From Malus domestica (lineage: Eukaryota > Streptophyta > Magnoliopsida > Rosales > Rosaceae), in contig NC_091669.1 of NCBI RefSeq assembly GCF_042453785.1, positions 35,233,001 through 35,297,000 on the forward strand: DNA of 64,000 nt, written 5' to 3'. How positions within the stretch are numbered: the first letter of the stretch is position 1; each line of letters begins with the position of its first letter. Shown piece by piece: positions 18,176 through 28,442 of the stretch. The translations under genes were made by a program, and so were the position numbers. A model generated the notes under the pieces. The model made no database searches and was not told the origin of the DNA. It was given only the letters and a program-made list of their open reading frames with translations.

Positions 18176-18462
18176 TGTAACATCCCGCATCGCCCAAGGG
18201 AATGATTCTTAAATGTATATTCCCATCCCTACCTAGCAAGAGGCATTTTGGGAGCTCGCTGGCTTCGGGTTCCATCGGAACTCCGAAGTTAAGCGAGTAG
18301 CGCATGAGAGCACTTTCATGATGGGTGACCCATTGGAAAATTATCGTGGGAGTTCCCAGAAACAAAACCGTGAGGGCGTGGTTAGGGCCCAAAGCGAACA
18401 ATATCGTACTACGGTGGTGGAGCGAGCCAGGGAAGTGATCCATCCCGGGCCGGGATGTGACA
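18176..18462 (+). repeat. Cassandra LTR 1, with 5S rRNA-like region
   Basis: The 5S-like region, about 18265-18360, keeps the box A-like AGTTAAGCGAG but is more diverged in the box C area (GGGTGACCCATTGGAAAATT) than LTRs 2 and 3. It also carries CATCCCGGGC where the other copies have GGACCCGGGC or GGACTCGGG, so it is the most distinct of the three. Confidence 0.93.
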
Positions 18463-18532
18463 AATTGGTATCAGAGCCTAACCCTGGCTGTGGTGTGCCG
18501 ACGAGGACGTCGGGCCTCTAAGGGGGGTGGAT

Positions 18533-18817
18533 TGTAAGATCCCACATCGCCCAGGGGAGTGATCCTTATATGTATATTCTCATCCCTACCTAGCACGAGG
18601 CATTTTGGGAGCTTACTGGGTTGGATTCCATCGGAACTCCGAAGTTAAGCGAGTAGCGCGCGAGAGCAATCCCATGATGGGTGACCCACTGAGAAGTTCT
18701 CGTGTGAGTTCCCAGAAACAAAACAGTGAGGGCGTAGTCGGGGCCAAAAGCGGACAATATCGTGCTACGGTGGTGGAACGGGCCCGTGATGTGGTGGACC
18801 CGGGCCGGGATGTGACA
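18533..18817 (+). repeat. Cassandra LTR 2 (middle)
   Basis: Starts TGTAAGATCCCACATCGCCC and ends GGGATGTGACA. Its 5S-like region includes AACTCCGAAGTTAAGCGAGT and GGGTGACCCACTGAGAAGT. It is preceded and followed by internal domains, so it acts as the 3' LTR of one unit and the 5' LTR of the next. Confidence 0.93.
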
Positions 18818-18887
18818 AAATGGTATCAGAGCCAATTCCTGGCTAGAGGTGTGCCGACGATGACGTCGTGCCCCTAAGGAGGTGGAT

Positions 18888-19173
18888 TGTAACATCCCAC
18901 ATCACCTAAGGGAGTAATCCTTAAATGTATATTCCCATCCCTACCTAGCACTAGGCCTTTTGGGAGCTCACTGGCTTCGAGTTCCATCGGAACTCCGAAG
19001 TTAAGTGAGTAGCGCACGAGAGCACTCCCATGATTGGTGACCCACTGGGAAGTTCTCGTGTGAGTTCCTAGAAACAAAACCGTGAGAGCGTGGTTGGGGC
19101 CCAAAGTGGACAATATCGTGCTACGGTGGTGGAACGGGCCCGGGATGTGGTGGACTCGGGTCGGGATGTGACA
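18888..19173 (+). repeat. Cassandra LTR 3
   Basis: Starts TGTAACATCCCACATCACCT and ends GGGATGTGACA, immediately followed by the TATAC target duplication. The 5S-like box region is AACTCCGAAGTTAAGTGAGT with one change from LTR 2. Confidence 0.93.
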
Positions 19174-19178
19174 TATAC

Positions 19179-22092
19179 ACCATTTCTTACATCATTTGCA
19201 CCTTTCCATATTATCTTATCTCATTTTATTTCAATTCTTCACATTATTTAAACTCCTAATTTGTTGTAATCTTTAATATGTAAGTTGTTGTAGTTTTAAT
19301 ATTTAAGTTGTTTTTGTTTTAATATTTAAGATGTTGTATTTCAATTAAATTGTGATCTTTGAATTAATGTCTAAGTTGTTAACATGCATGAATTATAATA
19401 TTTAATAACATGAAACTTAAACAACATTTAACGACATGTGTAACACGAAATCCTATCCGAAAAAATTATTGAGATTATATAAAGATAAGAAATCTAGAGG
19501 CTTATTCATGACGAACGGTACTTAAAATATGTCCGACGACTTTATTTTAATATGGTAGTTTAATTCAATTAACCAATAAAATTAAAAGAAAACTACTGAA
19601 AAAAGCTTGAAAATTTTGAGTTTTAACGATAAGGAAAAAATAAAGGGTAAAGTGAATAGTACTAGGATTGACTTTTTAGTGTAAAAATCTGGTTTTTCGT
19701 TAAAGTGAACAGTAACATAATTTTTTCGTTAAAGTTCCCTAAAATTAAAGGACAAACTTAATATAATAAATTATTGAGGGGGCTAAAAATGTCCACTTGG
19801 ACTCTGAATTGACTTGTGCTGGCCGACACCTGAAGGGTGATGAAGCCATAAAGTGTAGTGTAGTGCAAATATGATGTGAATTAATTTAAACCTAAATGTT
19901 CATAGTCAAAAGAGTGGGGTGTGCGGGATTCAATCCATTTCACACGTGATGTTAGAGCATAAGACAATATAGTAAATAGAATGAGGGTTATACCACTGAA
20001 GATAGCCATCTCCTGAGATTTGTTAGAATCCTCGTTTACACGTAAGCATTACTACTAAACCTGGAAGGGTGACAAACAAAGTTAAGTGGGTCAGCAAAAC
20101 AACGTTTGTAAGAAACCTTTATTTCCGAACATAGTAACCCCTCGCTGTAAAACAAGTGTAGTTTCCATAAAACATATTACATAAGTGTGTAACAAAAGTA
20201 CAACAACAATATAACCAGAAATATGCCAAGTCATGATATATCAAATGCCGCAGTAATATAATCATGTGATAATCAAGTATAACTAAGTGCTCATCCATCT
20301 AAGCTGACACACGAGTTCGTAGAGATAATTTTTGACACGAATAGGACTAGGTGTAATCAATACGCTCTAGTACTATGATCACGTGAAGACTGGTGCCGAA
20401 GCACAATCACATATAAGTCGGAATTGCCTAATGCAATCTATACGATAGGATTGGCACCTAACTTGGATCAAAGGCGAGCGAACGGTGCGGATGTGAACAT
20501 ACACGTGAAGGACTGGCCTTGCCCCTGGGGCGAGTACTAACACCGGGGTGCAACAATGATGAGCATGTACAAATATGTATGCATGTCATGACAGTAATAT
20601 CCCAACCATATAGCAGAATTTATCACATTTAATATCACAATAACGATACTTGGCAATATAAGTGTAATAATGGAGTAAATACACATTTATGGAAACTATA
20701 ACTATGTATAGATATAAAAACAAACTGCCCATTCACAATACGTCGTAGCCTATGAACCTTGCCTGACCCCGTACGCCATCGTGATACGTTTCCCCTATAT
20801 GTGAAATTACTAATTAACTTAGTTTAATAACACATAAATGGAAACTTAAATAAAACCTCCGTAGATTGCTCAAACATAGGGTTTGAATATACGAAATCGA
20901 TCTACTCGACATCACGGACCTACACAATTGATAGAAGGTCAATCAGAGGCCGGACGCGTCACCATGCGCAGGCTAAGGCACGGCCATACGCGCCACCACG
21001 CGCAGGTAAGGCCCTGACATCCGTCAGAAATATTTTGTCAGTTTGACATAATATTCAGTTAAATAACTTATAGAGTTTAACGGCATTACCTGATGCCGTT
21101 AGAATATTCAATTGTCTTCTCTTGTGGTCCTTGCCGGCCGCCACCGTTCGCCGCAGTCTGAACTTGTCGGAATCTAGAAATTTTCGTCGGTTTCTAGGTA
21201 AAATTTCAAACCTTCATATCTTCTTCATTTCTCAACCATTTTTCACAAAATTTATATGGAAATGAAGCTTATGAAGTGCCGAACCAGTTTATACCTTTTG
21301 GAAGTCCAAAAATGGACAGGAAAATGCCTAAAATTGGCTCGATAGGTTCGGCAAAAAACTCAACTTCTTGAAACCAGGTTGTTTCACGTCAACTCTTCAT
21401 CAAACCTTGACTAGGACCCTTAGGGAGTTGAGTAGGAGTTTCCTCGAGTCCTAAAACGCCATGACTGGGTTCGAAAATTGTCGACCCAAAACTCACCGAG
21501 TTAGAGCTTCCGAGTTGGTGAGTCAAAACTCAACCATTCTTGAAACTAGTTGCATGGTTGTGTTCCTGGGGTCGAGATGAGTTCAATGGTATGGTTTTCA
21601 AGGAACGTTGGTAGGGTTTGTTGTTTGTTTGAGAGAGTTGCAGAGTGAGAGTGCTTTTGGGGAGAAAGAGAATGAAGAGAGAGAGAGAGTGATCTCTGCA
21701 AACTGATTGGGGAAGAGAAACATGAGAGTGAAATCTGATTGGTGAGGGAAAAAGAGGGGAAGCAATTGATTGGGTGGTGAGGAGGGATTCAAGGAAAAAG
21801 CAAAAGTTTGATTGGTTGTTTGTGTGAATAAAGGGGGACCGGATCCACCAATTAGGGAATGGATTGGTGGATTTTGTACAATTTTTAATGTACAAAATCT
21901 GTTTCCCTACAGTGTTTCAAACATTGATAATTTGTACGCGTGTGTACAAAAATACCTGTGGTTACGTACTTTAACGGGGTGTAACCTTTTCGTTACAAAT
22001 CCAATTCGAGTCTAACACGCACTCACGCGTTCGTAGCAACGAGTGCTAATTTGGTACGAAACTAGGAAAATGAAATTGAAAGCTGAATGTTA
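19179..22092. other. Unresolved repeat-derived region
   Basis: No intact gene was found. At about 19590-19760 a short repeat contains two related phrases, GGGTAAAGTGAATAGTACTA and TTTTCGTTAAAGTGAACAGT, which looks like a small MITE relic. From about 19880 to 21500 the text resembles a diverged LTR-retrotransposon end (TA-rich, with a GCCCCTGGGGCGAGTACTAA phrase at 20521-20540 and GCGCAGG/CACGCG stretches near 20960-21005), but no LTR pair, primer site or reading frame could be fixed. A GA-rich tract lies near 21660-21720. The right edge is the TGTTA duplication of the Tat element. Confidence 0.4.
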
Positions 22093-22609
22093 TGTTGATG
22101 CACAAAATCAGCTAGGACTTTGGTACAACAGAAAGTGTCAGGTTTTGTGACCTTCGCTTGGTTGCTTCGGTCACTAGTGAGGATAAGTACGTAAATGAAT
22201 AGAGACAGAGAAGCAAACACAGGATGTACGTGGTTCACCCAGATTGGCTACGTCCATGGAGTAGAGGAGTTCTCATTAATTGTGAAGGGTTTACACAAAT
22301 ACATAGGTTCAAGCTCTGGTTTAGTGAGTTCTAGTGAATAGTTTAGTACAAAATGACATTAGAGATTATTGTGGGAGAATGATCCCTATTTATAGAGGAG
22401 AGTTTCTAGTTTTGTTCTAACATCGACACGTGTCGTGTTATGATTGGCTTCTGATGTTGACACGTGTCGAGCTGTGATTGGCTTCTGATGTCGACACGTG
22501 TCGCATTGTGATTGGCCTCCTGGTGGAAGGGAAACTCTTCTAGGTCCTTGACGGTATAACGTTGACCGGTGCTTAGTAGTTTCGGGATTGGTCAAGTATG
22601 GTACAAACA
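22093..22609 (-). repeat. 3' LTR of the Tat element (left copy)
   Basis: 517 bp, same length as the right copy. A polypurine tract on the minus strand (CTTAGGGGAGCAC) lies directly next to its inner edge at 22610-22622. It contains the same three GACACGTGTC-type boxes (around 22426, 22459 and 22493) and the TATA-like box as the other LTR. Confidence 0.95.
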
Positions 22610-24627
22610 GTGCTCCCCTAAGTTCTCGAGTGAGGGAAGCTCCTCGGTTGGGGACTTGCAAGATCCAAGCCATTGAGTAATCACGAAACTTCTAAGTACT
22701 GAAGTGTGGTATCATTTTCACGTGCCTTATCTGTCTCATATGTAGATGTGGCATCTTCTCTGGAAGTACTTTTCCTCCATCCATGGGTGGTATCTTTAAC
22801 CGATGAAGATGCACAAGGTAATGTATCAATTTCACTTGAAGCTTACTTGTAGTTTCGGGCTTGGTCAAGTGCGATACAAACCCTATAGTAGGAGTCCCCC
22901 AAGTCGCTGAGCTAGGAGATCTGCCGAAAGAGGTGACAGACAAGGTAAGCAGTCAAACTTCCAAGCAAGCAACCCAGGATCGGAGGTTCGACTTCGACTT
23001 CCGGTTGATTGTTCTCCTTCTCCTTGTCTCTCATTCAGCTGCCAGGATAAGGAGAAGCAAATGGAGAAGAGATGATATGAGATACTTTTGCTTTTGAAGA
23101 AGTAACTTTCCACAGGCTTATTCTTGAACTGTGCTGGAGGGTTTTCTGGTTCCCTTCAGAGTATAAGGCCGACTCAAGAATTTGAGGGTCAAAACAAGTC
23201 CATCAAATCTAGAGTACGTTCGACCTTGATGATATGGGATACTTTTGCTGTTGACGGAATAATGAATGTGGTATGGAAAGGTGTCGTGCTGTAGTGATCT
23301 GTTTCAGCTCACCGTTGAACCTTCTGCTTCAATCTTTTGCATGGCAGAAGTGGTGTGCAACCTTTGCATTTAAATGGTCATTCAGAACATTCCTTCATAG
23401 TGACTCATCCACGCTTGGTAGCTTCAGTGTAAAGAGCCAATATCTGATCAACTGTCATGAGGTATTTACCGGTGGAATTCGTGACCTTGACAGCAGTTGA
23501 GGATGAGTACTCGAGAGCAATGCTAAGTAAGCAACCAGGAAAAGGTTCCAGGCAGTCAGTTTCAGATTGGAGGTTTGATTTCAGGTTCCGACTGACTGCT
23601 CTCTTTCTCCTTGTCCTGCAGGTGTGGACAAGGACAAAGACAAAGACAGGGAGAAAGCATGATATGAGATACTCTTGCTTTCGACCCTGATGATATGAGA
23701 TACTCTTGTTCTTGGTGTGGCTTATTTGCTGAGGTATTATCGGGGGGAAATAAAGCTGAGTATTTCGAGAGGTTATGTTGAGGGTGCCTTCTCGAATGCG
23801 AGAAAGGGTTGAGCATTTTTGCAGGTTTGCCTGTCCGTTGAGGAGGGAGGTCGATGTATATAGGGATTTCCCAATAACAAGTAGTAATGCTATTCCTTTA
23901 CCCTTCTTGGTCACAGCAATGTAGTGGGAGCTGCCAGCTTCACGTGTTTTAACTTTGTCAGAGCACTTTGAAAAAGTGGTATGTGGTATCTGGAAAGCTG
24001 ATGTTACGTGTGAAGATTATAGACAAGCTTTATCTAAGGAAATCTGGCTCTCGAAGTTCTGAGAGTTGTGCCTCTTCGGTTTTCGAACAAGCAATCCCGT
24101 CGAGGATCTGACTATCGAGATTCGGAAAGCGGTGCTACTTCGGTTTTTGAGAAAGTAATTATGTTGGGAGTCTTTTCTCGAATGTGAGTAAAGGTTGGAC
24201 GTTCTTGCCAACCTGTCTTGCCGCAAAACACGGAGGTCGACACACATAGGGACTTTCCAGTTGTCAAGCAGTGGTGCTGTTCCTTTACCCTTGTGGGTAA
24301 TAGTAGGGTAGCTGGAACTTCGAAATTCTCGTGCCTAAACTTTGTCAGAGATCTTTGACAAAGTTATATGTGGTACCCGAGGAGTTGATGGTGCATGTGG
24401 AGAGCGGTGATTGAACAGTAAGATTCACGTGCTTTCTACTTCACCAGAAATCTTCGACAGATTACTCGTAATTTCCGCAAAGCTGAGTGTGCATGTGACA
24501 GGTGCTGACGAGGCTGAAAAAGCAGGTGCTTCTTCAATTTCTGAGATCGGCCCTCGTGGTCTCTGAGCAGCCCAACTTTTGAGAAAGCAAACGCCTCTTC
24601 GATTTCTGAAGCTCCGTCGAGTGCAGA

Positions 24628-24639
24628 TTTTTATAGAGG
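24628..24639 (+). promoter_or_regulatory. Candidate TATA box of the antisense gene
   Basis: TTTTTATAGAGG lies about 110 bases before the ATG at 24749, on the strand opposite to gag-pol, with a pyrimidine-rich CTTCCCTCTTCAACAC leader close to the start. This suggests an own promoter for the antisense gene, inferred from position only. Confidence 0.35.
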
Positions 24640-24748
24640 CTGGCATTAAGTTCCACAGCACACTTGAATCTCTACCAGTAGAAGCTCACTTCTTGCACTT
24701 CTAAGATCTTGATTTGTCGGACCTCTTCCCTCTTCAACACATTTGAAA

Positions 24749-25423
24749 ATGTCTGGACCCTCCGACCGTCGTTTTGACTTGAACCTTGGAGAAGAGACAG
24801 CCACGCCTTCTCCAGACAACATATGGCGCCCATCCTTCATATCCCCTACTGGTCCTCTTACCGTTGGGGATTCTGTGATGAAGAATGATATGACCGCTGC
24901 AGTGGTGGCCAGGAACCTTCTCACTCCCAAAGATAACAGACTACTTTCCAAACGGTCTGATGAGTTGGCTGTTAAGGACTCTCTGGCTCTTAGTGTTCAG
25001 TGTGCAGGTTCTGTGTCTAATATGGCCCAACGCCTATTTGCTAGAACCCGCCAAGTTGAATCATTGGCTGCTGAAGTGATGAGTCTCAAACAAGAGATTA
25101 GAGGGCTCAAGCATGAGAATAAACAGTTGCACCGGCTCGCCCATGACTATGCTACAAACATGAAGAGGAAGCTTGACCAGATGAAGGAATCTGATGGTAA
25201 GGTTTTACTTGATCATCGGCGGTTTGTGGGTTTGTTCCAAAGGCATTTATTGCCTTCGTCCTCTGGGGCTGTACCTGGTAATGAAGCTTCAAATGATGAA
25301 CCTCCAATGCCTCATTCTTCTGGGGTTTTGTCAAGTACTGAGGCTCCGGATAACCACCCTCCGGTGCTTTCTCTTTCTGGGGCTCTACCGACTGCTGAGA
25401 CTTCCCCTAAGCAACCTTTGTGA
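24749..25423 (+). CDS. Antisense coiled-coil protein of the Tat element (224 aa, function unknown)
   Basis: An uninterrupted 224-aa frame starts at the ATG at 24749 (MSGPSDRRFDLNLGEE). It lies between pol and the 3' LTR and runs opposite to gag-pol. The middle (about residues 95-150) is a predicted coiled coil rich in Leu, Glu and Lys, including LKQEIRGLKHENKQLHRLAH. The C-terminal quarter has three imperfect ~20-residue repeats of the type SSGxLxxxEAxxxxPP. It matches no enzyme I recognise. Antisense extra ORFs in this position are known for some Tat-lineage elements. A candidate TATA box lies upstream and an AATAAA at 25491-25496 lies 68 bases past the stop. Its intact frame contrasts with the stop-ridden pol, so it may have been kept by selection or simply be young. 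Confidence 0.7.
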   Translation: MSGPSDRRFDLNLGEETATPSPDNIWRPSFISPTGPLTVGDSVMKNDMTAAVVARNLLTPKDNRLLSKRSDELAVKDSLALSVQCAGSVSNMAQRLFARTRQVESLAAEVMSLKQEIRGLKHENKQLHRLAHDYATNMKRKLDQMKESDGKVLLDHRRFVGLFQRHLLPSSSGAVPGNEASNDEPPMPHSSGVLSSTEAPDNHPPVLSLSGALPTAETSPKQPL

Positions 25424-26580
25424 AGGCTCCATTTTGTTTGTTTATTTTGACTCATGTATATGTACATATTTGTGGCTTATCGAAAATATTAATAAATAAG
25501 CTTTGCTTCATTTCAACATATTGTGTTAAATACACCAAAGCCTTCTTCAGAAAGTTCTTTGAATTTTTTCTTTTGTTGAAACCTGTATTGTTGAAGCTTT
25601 GTGAGTGAAGCGTGTAGTTTGAGGTAGTGTTCCCTTAATTTCCCGAGTGAGGAAAACTTCTCGGTTGGAGACTTGAAAAATCCAAGTCACTGAGTGGTTG
25701 TGAGACTGCCGAGTATCAAGGTGCAGTAGCATATGGCGGGAGTCCCCCAAGTCTTCAGGCGAAGAGAGTTGCCGAATGAGGTGTCTCGCTTGTTACTAAT
25801 TTGTCAAAGTAACGAATCCTTGTTTCGATGTCACACATTCGTATATGCCTTATCTAAAAATATTTCCAACTTTTGTGTGTTTGATGCTGCATGCTATTGA
25901 CTAGACAAGATCAAGTGCAATTAGTAGCTTTTCTCTCTTTTTCATCTTTTCTTTGGTGGAATTGCTTTTCGTTTCCACTAATCAGCCTGAGTGGATGCAA
26001 GATAACACCATTCTCTATAGCTCAGATTGCAAAGTCGTCTTCATGAAAGTTGTTCCTTATCTTGTGAACTACAACATATCCAAATTTGAGATCCATCGGA
26101 GTAGTACAACTTTAGAAATTCAAGTATGATGAGTAACTGTTCATCAATTTTCTGTTAACCCGTCAGACTTGTTGTGAGCTTCGAAACTCCATTTTCTCTT
26201 GTTTAGATCAACATACTTTCTTCATCGAAGTTGTTCCTCATCATCTCTTCCATAACATATCAAAAATTCAGAACAAACTAACGGTTGAATATTTCCAGAT
26301 CTTCGAAACACCGCAGCAGCTTTGAAGCTTGCAGAAATCTGACCGTCATGTTTGGAGCTTCAACACTCTAACTTCCGTCGCTCAAATAGAAAAATTTCCT
26401 TCGTGAAAGTTGTTCATCTGCTCAAGAACTATAAGATGTCCAAAATTCAGCTCCACTGGAATTAGCTTCGCACTATCTTGATGAAGAGTGTGTGGAGCTT
26501 TTATGTGTTTTGGTGTTGAAATTTGGTATTGTAGGTGAAGTTTTGGTGTTGAAGCTTTGTTGGGCATCATGAATTGATTT
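25424..26580. other. Non-coding part of the Tat 3' region
   Basis: The AATAAA of the antisense gene is at 25491. At 25630-25770 the phrase CGAGTGAGGAAAACTTCTCGGTTGGAGACTTG echoes a similar phrase at 22630-22660, so the region between is partly a degenerate internal duplication. No further coding sequence was recognised. Confidence 0.5.
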
Positions 26581-26818
26581 TGCTTCACACTATCTTGATG
26601 AAGAGTGTGTGAAGCTTTTATATGTTTTGGTGTTGAAATTTTGTATTGTAGGTGAAGCTTTGGGGTTGAAGCTTGATCGGTGAAGCTTTGGGGTTGAAGC
26701 TTGATAGGTGAAGCTTTGGTGTTGAAGCTTTATAGGTGAAGCTTTGGTGTTGAAACTTTGGTGTTGAAGGTTTATAGGTGAAGCTTTGGGGGTGAAGCTT
26801 TATAGGTGAAGCTTTTGT
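26580..26818. repeat. Short-period repeat based on GTGAAGCTTTGG
   Basis: Phrases such as GGTGAAGCTTTGGGGTTGAAG and GAAGCTTTATAGGTGAAGC repeat roughly every 20-38 bases, about nine or ten times with drift. It lies in the 3' non-coding part of the Tat element. Confidence 0.8.
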
Positions 26819-27085
26819 TGGCACCATAAATTAATTTTGCTTCACACTATCTTGATGAAGATAGTGCAAAGCTTTTGAGATTGATATATGTCCTCCATTG
26901 ATTAAGCTTTTGTTGGCACCATAAATTGATTTTGCTTCACACTATCTTGATGAAGATAGTGCAAAGCTTTTGAGATTGATATTTGTCCTCCATTGATGAA
27001 GCTTTTGTTGGCACCATAAATTGATTTTGCTTCACACTATCTTGATGAAGATAGTGCAAAGCTTTTGAGGATTGTAGTTGTGTTC
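26812..27085. repeat. ~95 bp tandem repeat, three copies
   Basis: Units start CTTTTGTTGGCACCATAAAT at about 26812, 26907 and 27002 and contain TTGCTTCACACTATCTTGATG. A partial related copy is near 26575-26620. The TATCTTGATGAAGATAGT core is a short palindrome. Confidence 0.88.
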
Positions 27086-27121
27086 CATTGATGAAGCTTT
27101 GTTGAATTTCCCAATTTCCAA

Positions 27122-27215
27122 TTTCCTCTTTTTTTTTTTTGTTGTTTTTTTTTTTGTTTTTTTTGTTTTTGTTTTTGTTTTTGTTTTTTGTTTTTTTTTT
27201 TGTTTTTTTTTTTGG
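27122..27215. repeat. T-rich low-complexity tract
   Basis: Runs of 5-13 T separated by single G over about 90 bases. On the element's coding strand this is an A-rich tract. No other function is visible. Confidence 0.9.
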
Positions 27216-27689
27216 GAAAACTAAAAATTTGAAAATGTGGGAGAGACAACGTATACAAATTTTGCTTCCATACTGTTAAGCGAGAGATTGTGATGCAAGC
27301 CACATCTTGTAGTAGTCGAAGGTTTGGATGAACCATATAAATTGAATTTGCTTCGAACAGTCTTGATCAAGAGCGTTTGAAGCTTTCTATGAGTTGTAGT
27401 GTTTGCATTGTTACAAAGGAGAAATGTCTGAAGCAGATGCAAGAGGGCTGAAGAGCTTGATCTTCGTATACCATGCATTGAAGCCATTGTTGGCTTGCAA
27501 TAAGACTTTGTTGGTGACTATAGCTCTTGTTAGGCATAAGTGCTCCCCTAGTTGAGTTGTAAAGCTTGATGGTTTTTGATTATTTGTGAATGCTAGGAGT
27601 TCACATGTACAAGTTGTACCACTCGTCTTCTGGTTAATGGAATGAATGGTAGGTTGCTTTCATCACTTGGTTGGTGGTACGAATGTGAA

Positions 27690-27970
27690 TTCCTTAATCA
27701 CCTTTCATCACATTTCATCACCTGGTTGGTGACATGAAGGAGAGTACGCGTTGTACATTTCATCACCTGGTTGGTGGCATGAAGGAAAGTACGCGTTGTA
27801 CATTTCATCACCTGGTTGGTGGCATGAAGATGAGTTCCTTCTTCACCTGATTGGTGATAAGGGTGGCAAGTTTCCAAATAATATTAGAGTACGGGTTGTA
27901 CATTTCATCACCTAGTTGGTGGTACGAAGGTGAGTTCCTTCATCACCTAGTTGGTGAGAATAAGGGCAAG
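27690..27970. repeat. Repeat based on CATTTCATCACCTGGTTGGTGG
   Basis: The phrase ATTTCATCACCTGGTTGGTG recurs about six times at variable spacing (roughly 40-70 bases), often with GAGTACGCGTTGTACATTTC. CACC..GGTTGGTG gives each unit a small inverted repeat. Confidence 0.85.
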
Positions 27971-28047
27971 GTGTCGAGGCACATTGTGGCAAATGTCGAA
28001 TGACACAAAGTGTGTTGAACCCTTTCGAAGCACAGTTGGCTTATGTA

Positions 28048-28230
28048 TGGATGTGTTGGAATGTATGATGTTTATGCATGAATGTGTTGGAATGTATGAT
28101 GTTTATATATGAATGTATTGGAATGTATGATGTTTATGTATGAATGTGTTGGAATGTATGATGTTTATGTATGAATGTGTTGGAATGTATGATGTTTATG
28201 TATGAATGTGTTGGAATGTATGATGTAGAT
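28048..28230. repeat. 31 bp minisatellite, about six copies
   Basis: The unit GAATGTGTTGGAATGTATGA plus TGTTTATGTAT is repeated head to tail with a few substitutions, ending about 200 bases from the 3' end of pol. Confidence 0.92.
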
Positions 28231-28442
28231 CCTTTGTATAGTCTTGTTGACACATACTTAGATTTTGTTTTGTATTGGAAACATTTGCGTTGAAGCTTCA
28301 ACACTTGAGTGTTTCATTGCTCAGAACGGAAAAGAGTTTATGGCCGAGTTGGCTAAATCACCTCTTTATTGAATTCATACCAAATGGTTTTTGTTACATA
28401 GGATGCCGAACGGCTGTAGCTTAACACTTGTACAATGTGAGT

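Larger units (their letters stand above)
18176..19173 (+). mobile_element. Cassandra-type TRIM retrotransposon with three LTRs and two internal domains
   Basis: Three ~286 bp LTR copies (18176-18462, 18533-18817, 18888-19173), each starting TGTAA and ending TGTGACA, alternate with two 70 bp internal segments. Each internal segment starts with TGGTATCAGAGC, the initiator-Met tRNA primer-binding site, and ends with a purine-rich tract (AAGGGGGGTGGA or AAGGAGGTGGA). Each LTR holds a 5S rRNA-like stretch with AACTCCGAAGTTAAG(C/T)GAGT and GGGTGACCCA. This combination defines Cassandra, a non-coding terminal-repeat retrotransposon in miniature. A perfect 5 bp duplication TATAC flanks the whole set (18171-18175 and 19174-19178), so the three-LTR unit occupies one insertion site. 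Confidence 0.95.

Noticed and set aside
18265..19070. Three 5S rRNA genes
   Set aside because: The 5S-like parts lie inside LTRs flanked by a Met-tRNA primer site and a target duplication, and they are diverged from functional 5S; this is the Cassandra element.
28048..28230. Regular ~31 bp repeats resembling a CRISPR array
   Set aside because: Repeats are directly adjacent without spacers, in a plant retrotransposon; it is a minisatellite.
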